From Rhizobium sp. 16-449-1b (lineage in GTDB: Bacteria; Pseudomonadota; Alphaproteobacteria; Rhizobiales; Rhizobiaceae), in the NCBI RefSeq assembly GCF_017741935.1, contig NZ_JAGHMH010000002.1, positions 62,001-126,000 on the forward strand: a DNA stretch of 64,000 nt. The letters are read 5' to 3'. A program made the position numbers and the translations under genes. Below, one piece after another: positions 25,181 to 34,517 of the stretch. Numbering within the stretch: position 1 is the stretch's first letter; every line of letters begins with the position of its first letter. The notes below the pieces were generated by a model. The model searched no databases. It saw only the letters and a list, made by a program, of their open reading frames with translations, and was not told the DNA's origin.

Positions 25181-26030
25181 TCGGACGACGATAACCGTTG
25201 GGCTGCTCGTAGAGCCAGCCGATACGCTGAACGGCCTCTTCGAAATTCTCGCGTACCACCGTCATGGTGTGGCCGGTCGCATGCAGGATCGTCTCCGCAT
25301 CCTCCATGATCGCCACATGCCCCTTCCAGAACACCAAGTCGCCGCGTCGCAGCTCCTCGCGGGTGATCGGCGTGCCGAGCCCCGAGGCCTGCATGTCGGT
25401 ATCGCGTGGTGCTTCACGACCGGTCATCAGCATGGAAAGCTGCACAAGGCCGGAGCAGTCGATCCCGAGCCCCGAACGGCCACCCCAGAGATAGGGCGTT
25501 TCGACAAAGCGGGCGGCGATGTCGACATAGTCCTCACCGTCAAGCGCGCCGATCGGCTGCACATGCTTGGCGAAGATCGCGGTGCCGTCTTCCAGCGTCA
25601 CATAGTGGTTGCCGCGCGCCTCGGCGGTGCCGGCAACGGCGACGCGGCTGCCCATCGAAAGAATGTCGTTATAGGGTTTGCGCAGTTCCGGCTCGCGATA
25701 GAGAAAGGTCCGCTGAACGGTCACGATATGGGTCGGCGCGGGCGACGTTTCGCTCACCGCGCTCTCGGGAAGATAGCCGACGTAATTGTCCGACCGCGCC
25801 TTGATCCAGCACCATCCATCGGCGCGGTCGAGCACGGTCACGTCCTCGCCGAACAAGAGTTCGGTGTCGATACCAATGGTCGCGTCCGGCCGCGGCCGTA
25901 GCCCCACGACCGGTACGGTGATGCGCGCCGGCGTTCCGTCGGTAAAGCGCTGCGCCGTCACCTGTCCTTCCAGCCCGCGCTCGGCGAGGTCGTCCCGAAA
26001 GGCGTGCAGGCGGCGGTCGAGCGTGGTCAT
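25173..26030 (-). CDS. NlpC/P60 (C40) cell-wall peptidase with SH3-like domains
   Basis: A 285-residue protein. Residues about 35-165 hold two bacterial SH3-like segments (LRPRPDATIGIDTELLFGED and LYREPELRKPYNDILSMGSR). The C-terminal NlpC/P60 domain has Cys192 in GIDCSGLVQ and His238 in WKGHVAIM. Such enzymes cut gamma-D-glutamyl bonds in peptidoglycan peptides. No signal peptide is evident, hinting at cytoplasmic murein-peptide recycling. GAGGAC precedes the ATG. It follows a MarR gene by 16 bp. Confidence 0.9.
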   Translation of the reverse strand: MTTLDRRLHAFRDDLAERGLEGQVTAQRFTDGTPARITVPVVGLRPRPDATIGIDTELLFGEDVTVLDRADGWCWIKARSDNYVGYLPESAVSETSPAPTHIVTVQRTFLYREPELRKPYNDILSMGSRVAVAGTAEARGNHYVTLEDGTAIFAKHVQPIGALDGEDYVDIAARFVETPYLWGGRSGLGIDCSGLVQLSMLMTGREAPRDTDMQASGLGTPITREELRRGDLVFWKGHVAIMEDAETILHATGHTMTVVRENFEEAVQRIGWLYEQPNGYRRPIM

Positions 26031-26046
26031 GGTCTTGTCCTCAAAG

Positions 26047-26391
26047 TCACAGCCGGCGCCCGTGCTCGCGCACGCGGTCGCCCAGTTTTTCCAGGTAAAG
26101 CGCGCCGCCCACGGTGCGCTTGATCAGCACGTTGCGCCGGTCGCTGTCATCGCGCACCCGGTCCACCAGCCCCATCTCGCCCATCGTATCGAGCGCCCGG
26201 GTGATGACGGGCTTGGTAACATTGAGCTCGGCGGCCAGTCCGCGCACGGTATGCGGCGGCGGCACGAGATAGATATGCAGCAGGATCGCCATCTGGCGCA
26301 ATGTCAAATCGCGGTCGTCGTGGCGAACCTGGTCGAGCGAGACGCCATGCCAGAGCCCGAGCGCCTGCGATGCGGTCAATTCGATCGGCAC
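26047..26391 (-). CDS. MarR-family transcriptional regulator
   Basis: A 114-residue winged-helix protein: LTLRQMAILLHIYL, VRGLAAELNVTKPVITRALD, and the wing LVDRVRDDSDRRNVLIK. GTG 26391 is the likely start, with GGGAGGGG directly upstream; the longer reading reaches into untranslated sequence. It lies between a leucyl aminopeptidase (120 bp upstream) and an NlpC/P60 peptidase and may regulate them. Confidence 0.88.
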   Translation of the reverse strand: MPIELTASQALGLWHGVSLDQVRHDDRDLTLRQMAILLHIYLVPPPHTVRGLAAELNVTKPVITRALDTMGEMGLVDRVRDDSDRRNVLIKRTVGGALYLEKLGDRVREHGRRL

Positions 26392-26511
26392 GGCCCCTCC
26401 CGCATTCGTTACGCCTGCGTTCCATTTTCCGGCACGCGTCCCCGCAACGCAATGGGGCGGCAAATCTGCCGCCCCACAGGGTGAATAAAATTTTAACGAT
26501 CGCGACGCGCC

Positions 26512-27900
26512 TTAACGAACGCTCTCGCGGATGTGGTGGTAAAGCGCCCGGATCGCCTGCGCCTCGCCGCCGCCGGGCGAATGCGGACGCTCCGAAGGCG
26601 CCCAGCCGTAAATGTCGAAATGCGCCCAGCTCTTGGCATGGCTGACAAAGCGCTTGAGGAACAGCGCCGCCGTGATCGCACCCGCCATGCCGCCTGCCGG
26701 CGCATTGGTGATGTCGGCGAACTTGGCGCGGATATCCTTTTCGTAGCCGGCATAGAGCGGCAGCCGCCAGAGCGGATCGTCGGTCTCGATGCTCGATTCC
26801 ATCAGGTCGCGGGCAAGATCCGTGTCGTCGGTGAAGAAGGGCGGCAGGTCGGGTCCGAGCGCCACGCGCGCCGCTCCCGTCAGCGTTGCCATGTCGATCA
26901 TCAGGTCGGGCTCTTCCTCGTCGGCGTAGGCCAGCGCGTCGGCGAGGATCAGGCGACCCTCGGCGTCTGTGTTGTCGATCTGCACCGTCAGGCCCTTGCG
27001 GCTTTTGTAGATGTCGCCGGGGCGGAAGGCGTTCGACGAGATCGAGTTCTCGACCACGGGAATGACGACGCGCAGGTCGACCTTCAGCTTGGCGTCCATG
27101 ATCATCAACGCCAGACCCATGACATTGGCAGCACCCCCCATGTCCTTCTTCATCAGAAGCATGGAGGAGGCGGGCTTGATGTCGAGACCGCCGGTGTCGA
27201 AGCAGACGCCCTTGCCGACCAGCGTGATCTTGCGATGACCCTTCTTGCCCCACCGCAGTTCCATCAGGCGCGGTGCGTCGGCGCTGGCGCGGCCGACCGT
27301 GTGCACCAGCGGGAAATTATGCCGGAGGTCGTCGCCCGAGATCACCGAGATCTCCGCCTTGTAGTGCGCCGCAAGCCCGCGGAACGCCGCTTCCAGCTCG
27401 TTCGGGCCCATGTCGTTGGTGGGCGTATTGATCAGGTCGCGCGCGAGAAATACGCCGGCCAGCTGCCGCTTGATATCGGCGGCATCGGCATCGCGCGGGA
27501 TCATCAGCGTTCCGGCCGGCTGCTTTTCCGATTTGTAGCGGTCGAAGCGGTAGCTTCCCAGGCCGAAGCCGAGCGCCAGCCGGTTGGCCGTCAGCGGTGC
27601 CGTCTCGATATGCCAGTCGCCCGCCGGCAGCGCGCGCGCCAGCTTGCCGGTGATATACGGGTGTTCGGAAGGATTGGTGCCGAGGCCGAAGAGAGCGCCG
27701 CCGAGATGGCCTTCCGCCGTCGGGATCAGCAGCAGCGAGCCGCTTTCCGCCTTGTAGCCCGCCTTCTTCGCCCAATCGAGCGCGATCGGATCGATCGTCC
27801 CGGTTTCGATATGCGCCGGCGTGACGGCGAAGATCGGCAGGGTCTGGCCGCCCTTGGAGTTGAAGGGGGTCGGTCTCTCGATGAACTGGAACGGCGGCAT
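26512..27900 (-). CDS. Leucyl aminopeptidase family (M17) protein
   Basis: A 462-residue di-metal aminopeptidase. The M17 motifs are clear: VGKGVCFDTGGLDIKPASSM for metal and catalytic Lys, KKDMGGAANVMGL, and NTDAEGRLILADAL near residues 307-320. The N-terminal domain is divergent, as in the PepB-like subgroup. It removes N-terminal residues from peptides in the cytoplasm. GAAGGA precedes ATG 27900. It is the first gene of a minus-strand group with MarR and NlpC/P60, all consistent with peptide turnover. Confidence 0.93.
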   Translation of the reverse strand: MPPFQFIERPTPFNSKGGQTLPIFAVTPAHIETGTIDPIALDWAKKAGYKAESGSLLLIPTAEGHLGGALFGLGTNPSEHPYITGKLARALPAGDWHIETAPLTANRLALGFGLGSYRFDRYKSEKQPAGTLMIPRDADAADIKRQLAGVFLARDLINTPTNDMGPNELEAAFRGLAAHYKAEISVISGDDLRHNFPLVHTVGRASADAPRLMELRWGKKGHRKITLVGKGVCFDTGGLDIKPASSMLLMKKDMGGAANVMGLALMIMDAKLKVDLRVVIPVVENSISSNAFRPGDIYKSRKGLTVQIDNTDAEGRLILADALAYADEEEPDLMIDMATLTGAARVALGPDLPPFFTDDTDLARDLMESSIETDDPLWRLPLYAGYEKDIRAKFADITNAPAGGMAGAITAALFLKRFVSHAKSWAHFDIYGWAPSERPHSPGGGEAQAIRALYHHIRESVR

Positions 27901-27920
27901 TGTTTATCCTTCGGGGGCGT

Positions 27921-28023
27921 CTAAAGCGCGGCGCGATCCTTCGGATACGCTTCTTGCGCTTTAGATCTTTGTTTTATCGCATGTAGTTGTCGCAAAACCG
28001 CTGCACACTTTTGCGCGACATGC
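27921..28023. repeat. Composite intergenic palindromic element
   Basis: Two nested inverted repeats in tandem. CTAAAGCGC (27921-27929) pairs with GCGCTTTAG (27956-27964). GCATGT...GTCGCAAAA (from 27979) pairs with TTTTGCGCGACATGC (to 28023). I recall closely similar elements scattered between genes in Rhizobium genomes, so this is probably a dispersed repeat, but only one copy is in this window. Confidence 0.6.
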
Positions 28024-28038
28024 TCTCAGAATCGCATC

Positions 28039-28053
28039 TTAACGTTCCGTTAG
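28039..28053 (+). promoter_or_regulatory. CtrA-like site upstream of tadD
   Basis: TTAA-CGTTCCG-TTAG, 96 bases before the tadD start, one mismatch from TTAA-N7-TTAA. Together with the preceding C it is almost identical to the site at 8422-8436. A further GGTTAAC follows at 28054-28060. Confidence 0.4.
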
Positions 28054-28148
28054 GGTTAACAGACTATTGCTTGAGCGTAGATTGCGTCAAAGCCTTTCCC
28101 TGTTCCGCTTTTAGGTCAGGCGCCGATTTCTGATTTCAGGAAACCGCG

Positions 28149-28979
28149 ATGGCTGCTTTGGTCGACACTTATTCGAAAACCCGCCTTCTCCAGTGTGCGG
28201 CAACCGCGATGCTGGCCCTGATGCTGGCCGGTTGCAACACCACCAAGGACAAGATGGCGACGGGCTCCATCCCGGTCGCGCTGAACAAGCCGGTCGAGAC
28301 GATGAACGATCAGGAAGTGCGCTCCGCCACCGATCGCGTCGGTCAGGCCTACGAGAAGAACCCGCGCGATCCCGTCAACGGCGTCAACTACGCCAATCTC
28401 TTGCGCATGCAGGGCAGGGACGCCCAGGCGCTCGCCGTCATGCAGCAGGTGGCGATCGCCAATCCGCAGGATCGCAACGTGCTTGCCGCCTACGGCAAGG
28501 CGCAGGCCGCCGCCGGCCAGCTGCAGCAGGCGCTCGACACCATCGGCCGCGCCCAGACGGCCGACCGTCCGGACTGGAAGCTCGTCTCCGCCCAAGGCGC
28601 CATCCTCGATCAGCTCGGCCGCTCGAGCGAAGCCCGCCAGCGCTACCGCGACGCGCTCGATCTGCAGCCGGGCGAGCCGTCGATCCTCTCCAACCTCGGC
28701 ATGTCCTACGTGCTGACCCGCGATCTCAGGACCGCCGAAACCTATCTGCGACAGGCAGCAGCACAGCCGACGGCCGATAGCCGCGTGCGCCAGAACCTGG
28801 CGCTCGTCGTCGGCCTGCAGGGCCGCTTCCCGGAAGCTGAAAAGATCGCCCGCGGCGAACTCTCGCCGCAGCAGGCCGATGCCAACGTCGCCTATCTCCG
28901 CTCGATGATGTCGCAGCAGAATTCCTGGCAGAAGCTCGCCGCCAAGGATGTCGGCACCGCGACAGCCAGCGCCAACTGA
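28149..28979 (+). CDS. tadD: TadD-like TPR lipoprotein
   Basis: A 276-residue lipoprotein. The signal ends in LMLAGC (lipobox Cys near residue 29). The mature part is built of TPR-type helices, for example NPRDPVNGVNYANLLRMQGR and GEPSILSNLGMSYVLTRDL. This matches TadD, the pilotin-like TPR protein of Tad pili. It is separated from the main Tad cluster only by a convergent LysE gene. A CtrA-like box lies upstream. Confidence 0.85.
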   Translation: MAALVDTYSKTRLLQCAATAMLALMLAGCNTTKDKMATGSIPVALNKPVETMNDQEVRSATDRVGQAYEKNPRDPVNGVNYANLLRMQGRDAQALAVMQQVAIANPQDRNVLAAYGKAQAAAGQLQQALDTIGRAQTADRPDWKLVSAQGAILDQLGRSSEARQRYRDALDLQPGEPSILSNLGMSYVLTRDLRTAETYLRQAAAQPTADSRVRQNLALVVGLQGRFPEAEKIARGELSPQQADANVAYLRSMMSQQNSWQKLAAKDVGTATASAN

Positions 28980-28986
28980 TTAAAGT

Positions 28987-29619
28987 CTAACGGCCGCTCA
29001 GGCCCGACACGACAAGCTGCAACCCAAGTCCGGCCATCACGGCACCAGCCGCGCGGTCGATCCATTTCTTCGCGGCGAGATAGATCCGGCGTGGGTGCCG
29101 GGCCGAGAAAGCCAGCGCCACGATCGTGTACCACCCGGCCTCGACGGCAAAGACGCCGAGTGGGATCGCCACGAGCAATTCCAGCGGAATGGTCTTCGGC
29201 AAGAGTGCCGCGAAAATGCTGGCATAGACGACGATCGTCTTTGGATTGCTGACCTGCGTCAGGAACGCGGTCATGAAGCTGCGGCCGACGGCGCGGTTGG
29301 CAGCGGTCGTCTCGCCGATCTCAAGCGGCTCGCTCGCGCCGCGCCAGATCTTGTAGGCGATATAGGCGAGATAGAGCCCGCCCGCGACCTTCAGCGCCAG
29401 ATAGAGCCAGCCGAACTGCGAGAGCAGGGCCGTCAGCCCCGCCAGCGCCAGGATGCTGAACAGAACGCCGCCGAGACCCATGCCGACGGCGGCCGCAAGC
29501 CCGTCAACGCGCGAACGCGACACGGCGATCCTGGAGACGAGAACGAAGCTCGGCCCGGGGCTCATAGCGCCGATCGAGAGCGTTGCGAGAATGCTGAGAA
29601 AGACGCTGAGCGACGACAT
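28987..29619 (-). CDS. LysE-family amino acid exporter
   Basis: A 210-residue membrane protein with the LysE/RhtB pattern: LSIGAMSPGPSFVLVSRIAV at the N-terminus and six hydrophobic segments. SNPKTIVVYASIFAALLP is the conserved middle motif. ATG 29619 begins at the first membrane segment; the longer reading adds an Arg/His-rich stretch. It converges on tadD with a 7-bp gap and is unrelated to the pilus. The exported amino acid is unknown. Confidence 0.9.
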   Translation of the reverse strand: MSSLSVFLSILATLSIGAMSPGPSFVLVSRIAVSRSRVDGLAAAVGMGLGGVLFSILALAGLTALLSQFGWLYLALKVAGGLYLAYIAYKIWRGASEPLEIGETTAANRAVGRSFMTAFLTQVSNPKTIVVYASIFAALLPKTIPLELLVAIPLGVFAVEAGWYTIVALAFSARHPRRIYLAAKKWIDRAAGAVMAGLGLQLVVSGLSGR

Positions 29620-29715
29620 GGCGATGGTCCGTGGATGGGGGTGACGTGATCGAATGTCACACGGTCCCGCGCGGCGGTCCATCCTAAAAATCGATAGTGC
29701 TAACGGCCGCTGCGC

Positions 29716-30702
29716 TTAGAACCGGTCGGCGACCTGGATACCGGCCGGTCCGAGAATGACGGCGACCAGAACCGGCAGGAAGAACAGGATCATCGGCACG
29801 GTGAGCTTCGGCGGCAGCGCGGCGGCCTTCTTTTCCGCCTCGTTCATGCGCTCGTCGCGGCCTTCCTGAGCAAGAACGCGCAGCGCCTGCGAGATCGGCG
29901 TACCATAGCGATCGGCCTGCATCAGCGCCTGTACGACCGACTGCACGATCGGGATCTGCGTGCGCGTGCCGAGGTTTTCGAGCGCCACCCGGCGATCCGG
30001 CAGGAAGGAGAGCTCGGCCGTCGTCAGCACCATTTCTTCGGCGAGCGGCGGAGAGGCCTCTCCAAGTTCTTCCGAGACGCGGCGCATCGCGGCCTCGATC
30101 GAGATACCCGATTCCACGCAGATCAGCATCAGGTCCAGAGCATCCGGCCAGGCGCGCTTGATCGAGTGCTGCCGCTTCTTCATCTTGTTGGAGATGAAGA
30201 TATTCGGTGCGTAGAAGCCGACATAGGCAAAGCAGAGCGTTGCGAGAAAGCGGATCGGCGTCGGCTTGTCGACGAGGTGGTCGAGGCCGAACACCCAGAA
30301 GATCGCCAGCGCGAAAAAGCAGAAGGGCAGGAGGAAGCGCGCGACCAGGAACATGTTGAGCGCGTTTTCCGAGCGATAGCCCGCCGCGCGCAGCTTGTTC
30401 ATGGTGTTCTCGTCGACCAGCGCCTCGCGCAGGTTGAAGCGCTCGACGATCTGGCGAACGGAGCGGTTGTTCTGCGTGCGCAGCGAGGCCTTGCTGCCGG
30501 TCGATTCCGCGTTCATGCGCGCGCGTTCGCGGGCGCGCATCTGCTCGCGCTCCGTCGAGACCGCCTTCATGCGCTGATTGAGATCGCCGCGCTCGAAGAA
30601 GGGGATGGCGAGCGTGTAGAGCGTCGCGAACACCGCCAGCGCCACCAGCACCGCGATCAGCATCGAGGGATCGGTCAGGGAACTCGCAAGATCGGACGAC
30701 AT
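29716..30702 (-). CDS. tadC: Tad pilus inner-membrane platform protein TadC
   Basis: A 328-residue GspF/T2SSF-family protein with a membrane segment near each end and in the middle. The cytoplasmic domain has AWPDALDLMLICVESGISIE and RYGTPISQALRVLAQEGRDE. It is the last gene of the minus-strand Tad operon, 13 bp after tadB. With TadB it forms the platform on which the TadA ATPase turns. Confidence 0.93.
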   Translation of the reverse strand: MSSDLASSLTDPSMLIAVLVALAVFATLYTLAIPFFERGDLNQRMKAVSTEREQMRARERARMNAESTGSKASLRTQNNRSVRQIVERFNLREALVDENTMNKLRAAGYRSENALNMFLVARFLLPFCFFALAIFWVFGLDHLVDKPTPIRFLATLCFAYVGFYAPNIFISNKMKKRQHSIKRAWPDALDLMLICVESGISIEAAMRRVSEELGEASPPLAEEMVLTTAELSFLPDRRVALENLGTRTQIPIVQSVVQALMQADRYGTPISQALRVLAQEGRDERMNEAEKKAAALPPKLTVPMILFFLPVLVAVILGPAGIQVADRF

Positions 30703-30715
30703 CGCATTGCCTCGG

Positions 30716-31723
30716 TTAGATATCGAAATTGACCATGTTGCGCATGACGAAGATGCCGATCGACATCCAGACCGCCGAAGCGCCCATGATCAAGTGACCG
30801 CGCGGGTCGGTGAACAACACCATCATGTATTGCGGCGAGGTCATGTAGACGAGCGTCGCGACGATGAAGGGCAGCGCGCCGATGATGACGGCCGATGCCT
30901 TGGCTTCCATCGAAAGCGCCTTGACCTTGGCCTTCATCTTCTTGCGTTCGCGCAGCACCTTCGAAAGGTTGCCGATCGCTTCCGAAAGGTTGCCGCCGGC
31001 CTGCGATTGAATGGCGATGACGATCGCGAAGAAGTTCACTTCCTGCAGCGGCATGTGGTTGCCCATGCGCGTGCAGGCGTCGGGCACGCTGAGGCCGATC
31101 TGCTGGGATTCGACCACGCGCCGGAACTCGCCCTTGACCGGCTCCTTGCCCTCGTTGGCGATCAGCCGGATCGCGTCGTTCAGCGGAAGGCCGGATTTGA
31201 TCGATCGCACGATGACATCGAGTGCGTTCGGGAACTCGTCGAGGAATTTGTTCTGGCGACGCTTGATCAGGAAGCCGAGGATCCAGCGCGGCAGCCCGAG
31301 CCCGGCCACAACAGGCAGCCCGAGCACCACCATGGTGGGGGCGCCGGCGAGGAATGCGACCAGCATCAGGATAAAGCCGAAAATGGCGCTGAACATGTAG
31401 AAGCGGCCGGGCGTGATCGAGAGGCCGGCCTGCGTCAGGCGCGATTTCAGCGTCAGCTTCTTCTTGGCGTTTTCCTGCTGCCGCTTCTCGAGATCCTTCA
31501 GATTGTCCTGCATCGACTTGCGACGCTTCGACATTTCCTGGACGCGGTCGCGCGCTGCCTTGACGCTCTGCTTGTCGAGTTCGGCCGATGCCACCCGGCT
31601 GACACGGCTTGCCGCCTTCTTTTCGGTTTCCATCCGCGAGAACAGCAGGCCGTAACACACCGCGCCGGCCGAAATGGCCACGAGCAGCACGATACCCAGC
31701 ACGATCGGATCGAAACCGAACAT
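30716..31723 (-). CDS. tadB: Tad pilus inner-membrane platform protein TadB
   Basis: A 335-residue T2SSF-family protein. The N-terminal membrane segment (VLGIVLLVAISAGAVCYGLL) is followed by a charged region, two middle segments and the T2SSF domain (FPNALDVIVRSIKSGLPLND, SQAGGNLSEAIGNLSKVLRE). AAGGA precedes ATG 31723; the longer in-frame reading overlaps tadA. It lies 4 bp after the tadA stop. Confidence 0.93.
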   Translation of the reverse strand: MFGFDPIVLGIVLLVAISAGAVCYGLLFSRMETEKKAASRVSRVASAELDKQSVKAARDRVQEMSKRRKSMQDNLKDLEKRQQENAKKKLTLKSRLTQAGLSITPGRFYMFSAIFGFILMLVAFLAGAPTMVVLGLPVVAGLGLPRWILGFLIKRRQNKFLDEFPNALDVIVRSIKSGLPLNDAIRLIANEGKEPVKGEFRRVVESQQIGLSVPDACTRMGNHMPLQEVNFFAIVIAIQSQAGGNLSEAIGNLSKVLRERKKMKAKVKALSMEAKASAVIIGALPFIVATLVYMTSPQYMMVLFTDPRGHLIMGASAVWMSIGIFVMRNMVNFDI

Positions 31724-31727
31724 AATC

Positions 31728-33200
31728 TTAATCCTTCGACTTCTCTTCCATTTCGTCGAGCGCCGCGGCAAGCCGCTTCTCTTCGTTGTAATAGCGGGCG
31801 CGGTCCCAGAAATTCGGCTTGCCGATGCCGGTCGACTTGTGCCGCCCGATGATCCGTCCCGAGGCATCTTCGCCTTCGATCTCGTAGCGCATGAGATCCT
31901 GGGTGATGATCACGTCGCCTTCCATGCCCATCACCTCGGTGATCTGGGTGATGCGACGCGAGCCGTCGCGAAGACGCGCGGCCTGGACGATGATGTCGAC
32001 CGAGTTCGAGATGATTTCGCGGACGGTCTTGGCCGGCAGCGAATAGCCGCCCATGGCGATCATCGATTCGATACGGCTGAGGCATTCGCGCGGCGAGTTG
32101 GAGTGTATCGTGCCCATCGAGCCGTCGTGGCCGGTGTTCATCGCCTGCAGGAGGTCGAAAACCTCGGGTCCGCGCACTTCGCCGACGATGATGCGTTCAG
32201 GGCGCATACGCAGGCAGTTCTTGACGAGATCGCGCATGGTGATCTCGCCTTCGCCTTCGATGTTCGGCGGGCGGGTTTCGAGACGCACCACATGCGGCTG
32301 TTGCAGCTGCAGTTCGGCCGTGTCTTCGCAGGTGATGACACGCTCGTCGCGGTCGATGTAGTTGGTGAGGCAGTTGAGCAACGTCGTCTTGCCCGAGCCC
32401 GTGCCGCCGGAGATGACGATGTTGCAGCGGACGCGACCGATGATCTGCAGCAGCGTCGCGCCCTCGGGCGTGATCGCGCCAAAGCGCACCAGCTGGTCGA
32501 GCGTCAGCTTGTCCTTCTTGAACTTACGAATGGTCAGCGCCGGCCCGTCGATGGCGAGCGGCGGCGCAATCACGTTGACACGCGAGCCGTCGGGCAGGCG
32601 GGCGTCGCAGATCGGGCTCGATTCGTCGACGCGTCGGCCGACCTGGCTGACGATACGCTGGCAGATCGACAAGAGCTGCGCGTTGTCGCGGAACCGCACT
32701 TCCGATTCCAGCGTCTTGCCGCCGACTTCGATGAAGGTCTTGCCGGAGCCGTTGACCATGATGTCGGCGATGTCGTCGCGCGCCAGGAGCGGTTCCAGCG
32801 GACCGTAGCCGAGAACGTCGTTGCAGATATCGTCGAGCAGCTCTTCCTGCTCGGAGATCGACATCGCGAAATTCTTGATGGTGATGATATCGTTGACGAT
32901 ATCGCGAATTTCCTCGCGCGCGCTCTCGCCGTCGAGCTTGGCGAGCTGCGACAGGTCGATCGTGTCGATCAGCGCCGAGAAGACCTGCGCCTTGGTGTCG
33001 TAATATTCGTCGGTGCGGGCAGGGCGCTTGCGCTGCGGCGTCTGCATCGGCGGCGGCGCCACCTGCTGGCGGGTCTGCTCGCGCTGCGGCTCGACGAAGA
33101 CGGCGGGCGCCGACGACGGGGAAGGCGCAGCAACAGGCGGCGGTGGCGCGATCGTGCCGCCCGCCTTGCCAGATCCTTCGTTTCCGCGTTTTCCGAACAT
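31728..33200 (-). CDS. tadA: Tad pilus assembly ATPase TadA/CpaF
   Basis: A 490-residue secretion ATPase. The N-terminal 60 residues are Pro/Ala-rich linker. The motor domain has Walker [13 protein letters not shown] near residues 264-275, an Asp box and [17 protein letters not shown] near Walker B, and the His box [12 protein letters not shown]. It powers Flp pilus assembly through TadB/TadC. Gene order and length fit CpaF. Confidence 0.96.
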   Translation of the reverse strand: MFGKRGNEGSGKAGGTIAPPPPVAAPSPSSAPAVFVEPQREQTRQQVAPPPMQTPQRKRPARTDEYYDTKAQVFSALIDTIDLSQLAKLDGESAREEIRDIVNDIITIKNFAMSISEQEELLDDICNDVLGYGPLEPLLARDDIADIMVNGSGKTFIEVGGKTLESEVRFRDNAQLLSICQRIVSQVGRRVDESSPICDARLPDGSRVNVIAPPLAIDGPALTIRKFKKDKLTLDQLVRFGAITPEGATLLQIIGRVRCNIVISGGTGSGKTTLLNCLTNYIDRDERVITCEDTAELQLQQPHVVRLETRPPNIEGEGEITMRDLVKNCLRMRPERIIVGEVRGPEVFDLLQAMNTGHDGSMGTIHSNSPRECLSRIESMIAMGGYSLPAKTVREIISNSVDIIVQAARLRDGSRRITQITEVMGMEGDVIITQDLMRYEIEGEDASGRIIGRHKSTGIGKPNFWDRARYYNEEKRLAAALDEMEEKSKD

Positions 33201-33222
33201 GCCTTATTCCACTCCTGGTGGG

Positions 33223-34500
33223 CTACTTGCGTTTCAGGAGGCCGAGAAGACTGCTCTTCTTCGCCTTCTTGACGGCGATGCGCCCGGTAACGATGTGCGA
33301 CAGCTGCGAGAAGGTCTCGGCCGTCGGCGATTTCGGGTCCATCTCCGAGATCATTCGGCCGCTATTGGCAGCCGTTCCGAACAGGTTGCTGTCGAACGGG
33401 ATGATGGCGACGGGCTCGCATTCCAGCGGCTCGCAGAAGTCCGAAGGGCTGATCTCGGGGCGCTTCGGCATGCCCACCTGGTTGAGAACGAGGTGCGGCG
33501 GCTTGTCGTTCGGCCGCATCTTGCGCAGGGCGTCGATCAGGTTCTTGGTGTTGCGCAGATTGGCGAGATCGGGGGATGCGCAGATGACCACCTCGTCGGC
33601 GGCACCGAGTACCGAGCGCGTCCATTCGGACCAGGCGTGCGGCACGTCGAGAACGGTCACCGGCGCGCTGCGCTGCAGCACCTCCATGACCGGCTGGAAG
33701 GCATGTCCGTCGAAATCATAGGCGCGATCGAGGATGGACGGCGCCGCAAGCAGCGAAAGATGCTCGGAGCATTTGGTAAGCAGGCGGTCGAGGAACATCT
33801 CGTCCAGGCGCTCAGGCGCATAGACCGCTTCGGCGATCCCCTGCGTCGGGTCCTGATCGAAGTCGATGTTCGCGGTTCCGTAGGGCAGGTCGAGATCGGC
33901 GAGGATCGTCTCGGTCGAAAACAGTCGCGAGATGCCGAAGGCGCAGTTATGCGCGATGGTCGAGGCGCCGACGCCGCCCTTGGCGCCGATGAAGGCGATG
34001 CTGCGCCCGAGCGGCTCGGCATCGGGATCGACGAAGATCGTCGCCATCGCCGTCATGATGTCGGCCATGCCCACCGGCTGCACGATATATTCGGAAATGC
34101 CGTTGCGGATCAGCTCGCGATAGAGCGCGATGTCGTTGTGGTAGCCGACGATGATGACCTTGGTCGAGGGGTCGCAGACGGCGGCGAGCGGCGCCAGTTC
34201 GTTGAGCAGGCCGGCGCTGTTAGCGCGTGTCTCGAGAATGATCAGGTTGGGTGTCGGCGCGCTGGCAAACATGTTGGCCGCCGCCGCAATGCCGCCGCTG
34301 GTGATGCGCAGGCTCACCTTCGACAGGCGGCGATCGTTGCCGCAGCGCTCCATCACCCGCTGCAGTTCTTCGCTCTCGCAGAAGGCGTGCACGGAGATGC
34401 GCGGAAGCGGGCGCATGTTTTCCAGATCGCCCATGCGCATGGCCTCTTCGGCCTGCTGAAGGTCGGCGGTGTTTGTGATGTCGTATTCAACCGTGCTCAT
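33223..34500 (-). CDS. cpaE: Tad pilus localisation protein CpaE/TadZ
   Basis: A 425-residue protein: a receiver-like domain without phosphorylation (about residues 30-150), then a ParA/MinD-type ATPase domain with deviant Walker A GAKGGVGASTIAHN near residues 170-183. In Caulobacter CpaE places the pilus machine at the pole. It lies between cpaD and tadA in the usual order. Confidence 0.93.
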   Translation of the reverse strand: MSTVEYDITNTADLQQAEEAMRMGDLENMRPLPRISVHAFCESEELQRVMERCGNDRRLSKVSLRITSGGIAAAANMFASAPTPNLIILETRANSAGLLNELAPLAAVCDPSTKVIIVGYHNDIALYRELIRNGISEYIVQPVGMADIMTAMATIFVDPDAEPLGRSIAFIGAKGGVGASTIAHNCAFGISRLFSTETILADLDLPYGTANIDFDQDPTQGIAEAVYAPERLDEMFLDRLLTKCSEHLSLLAAPSILDRAYDFDGHAFQPVMEVLQRSAPVTVLDVPHAWSEWTRSVLGAADEVVICASPDLANLRNTKNLIDALRKMRPNDKPPHLVLNQVGMPKRPEISPSDFCEPLECEPVAIIPFDSNLFGTAANSGRMISEMDPKSPTAETFSQLSHIVTGRIAVKKAKKSSLLGLLKRK

Positions 34501-34517
34501 CGTCGATCCTGGTCTGA

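Noticed and set aside
26533..27924. Long plus-strand frame of 463 codons opposite the leucyl aminopeptidase
   Set aside because: The minus strand carries clear M17 motifs. Long antisense frames are common in GC-rich DNA because of third-position bias. The same reasoning removes 35297-36766, 31674-33272, 33013-34701, 8408-9574 and 13439-14812.
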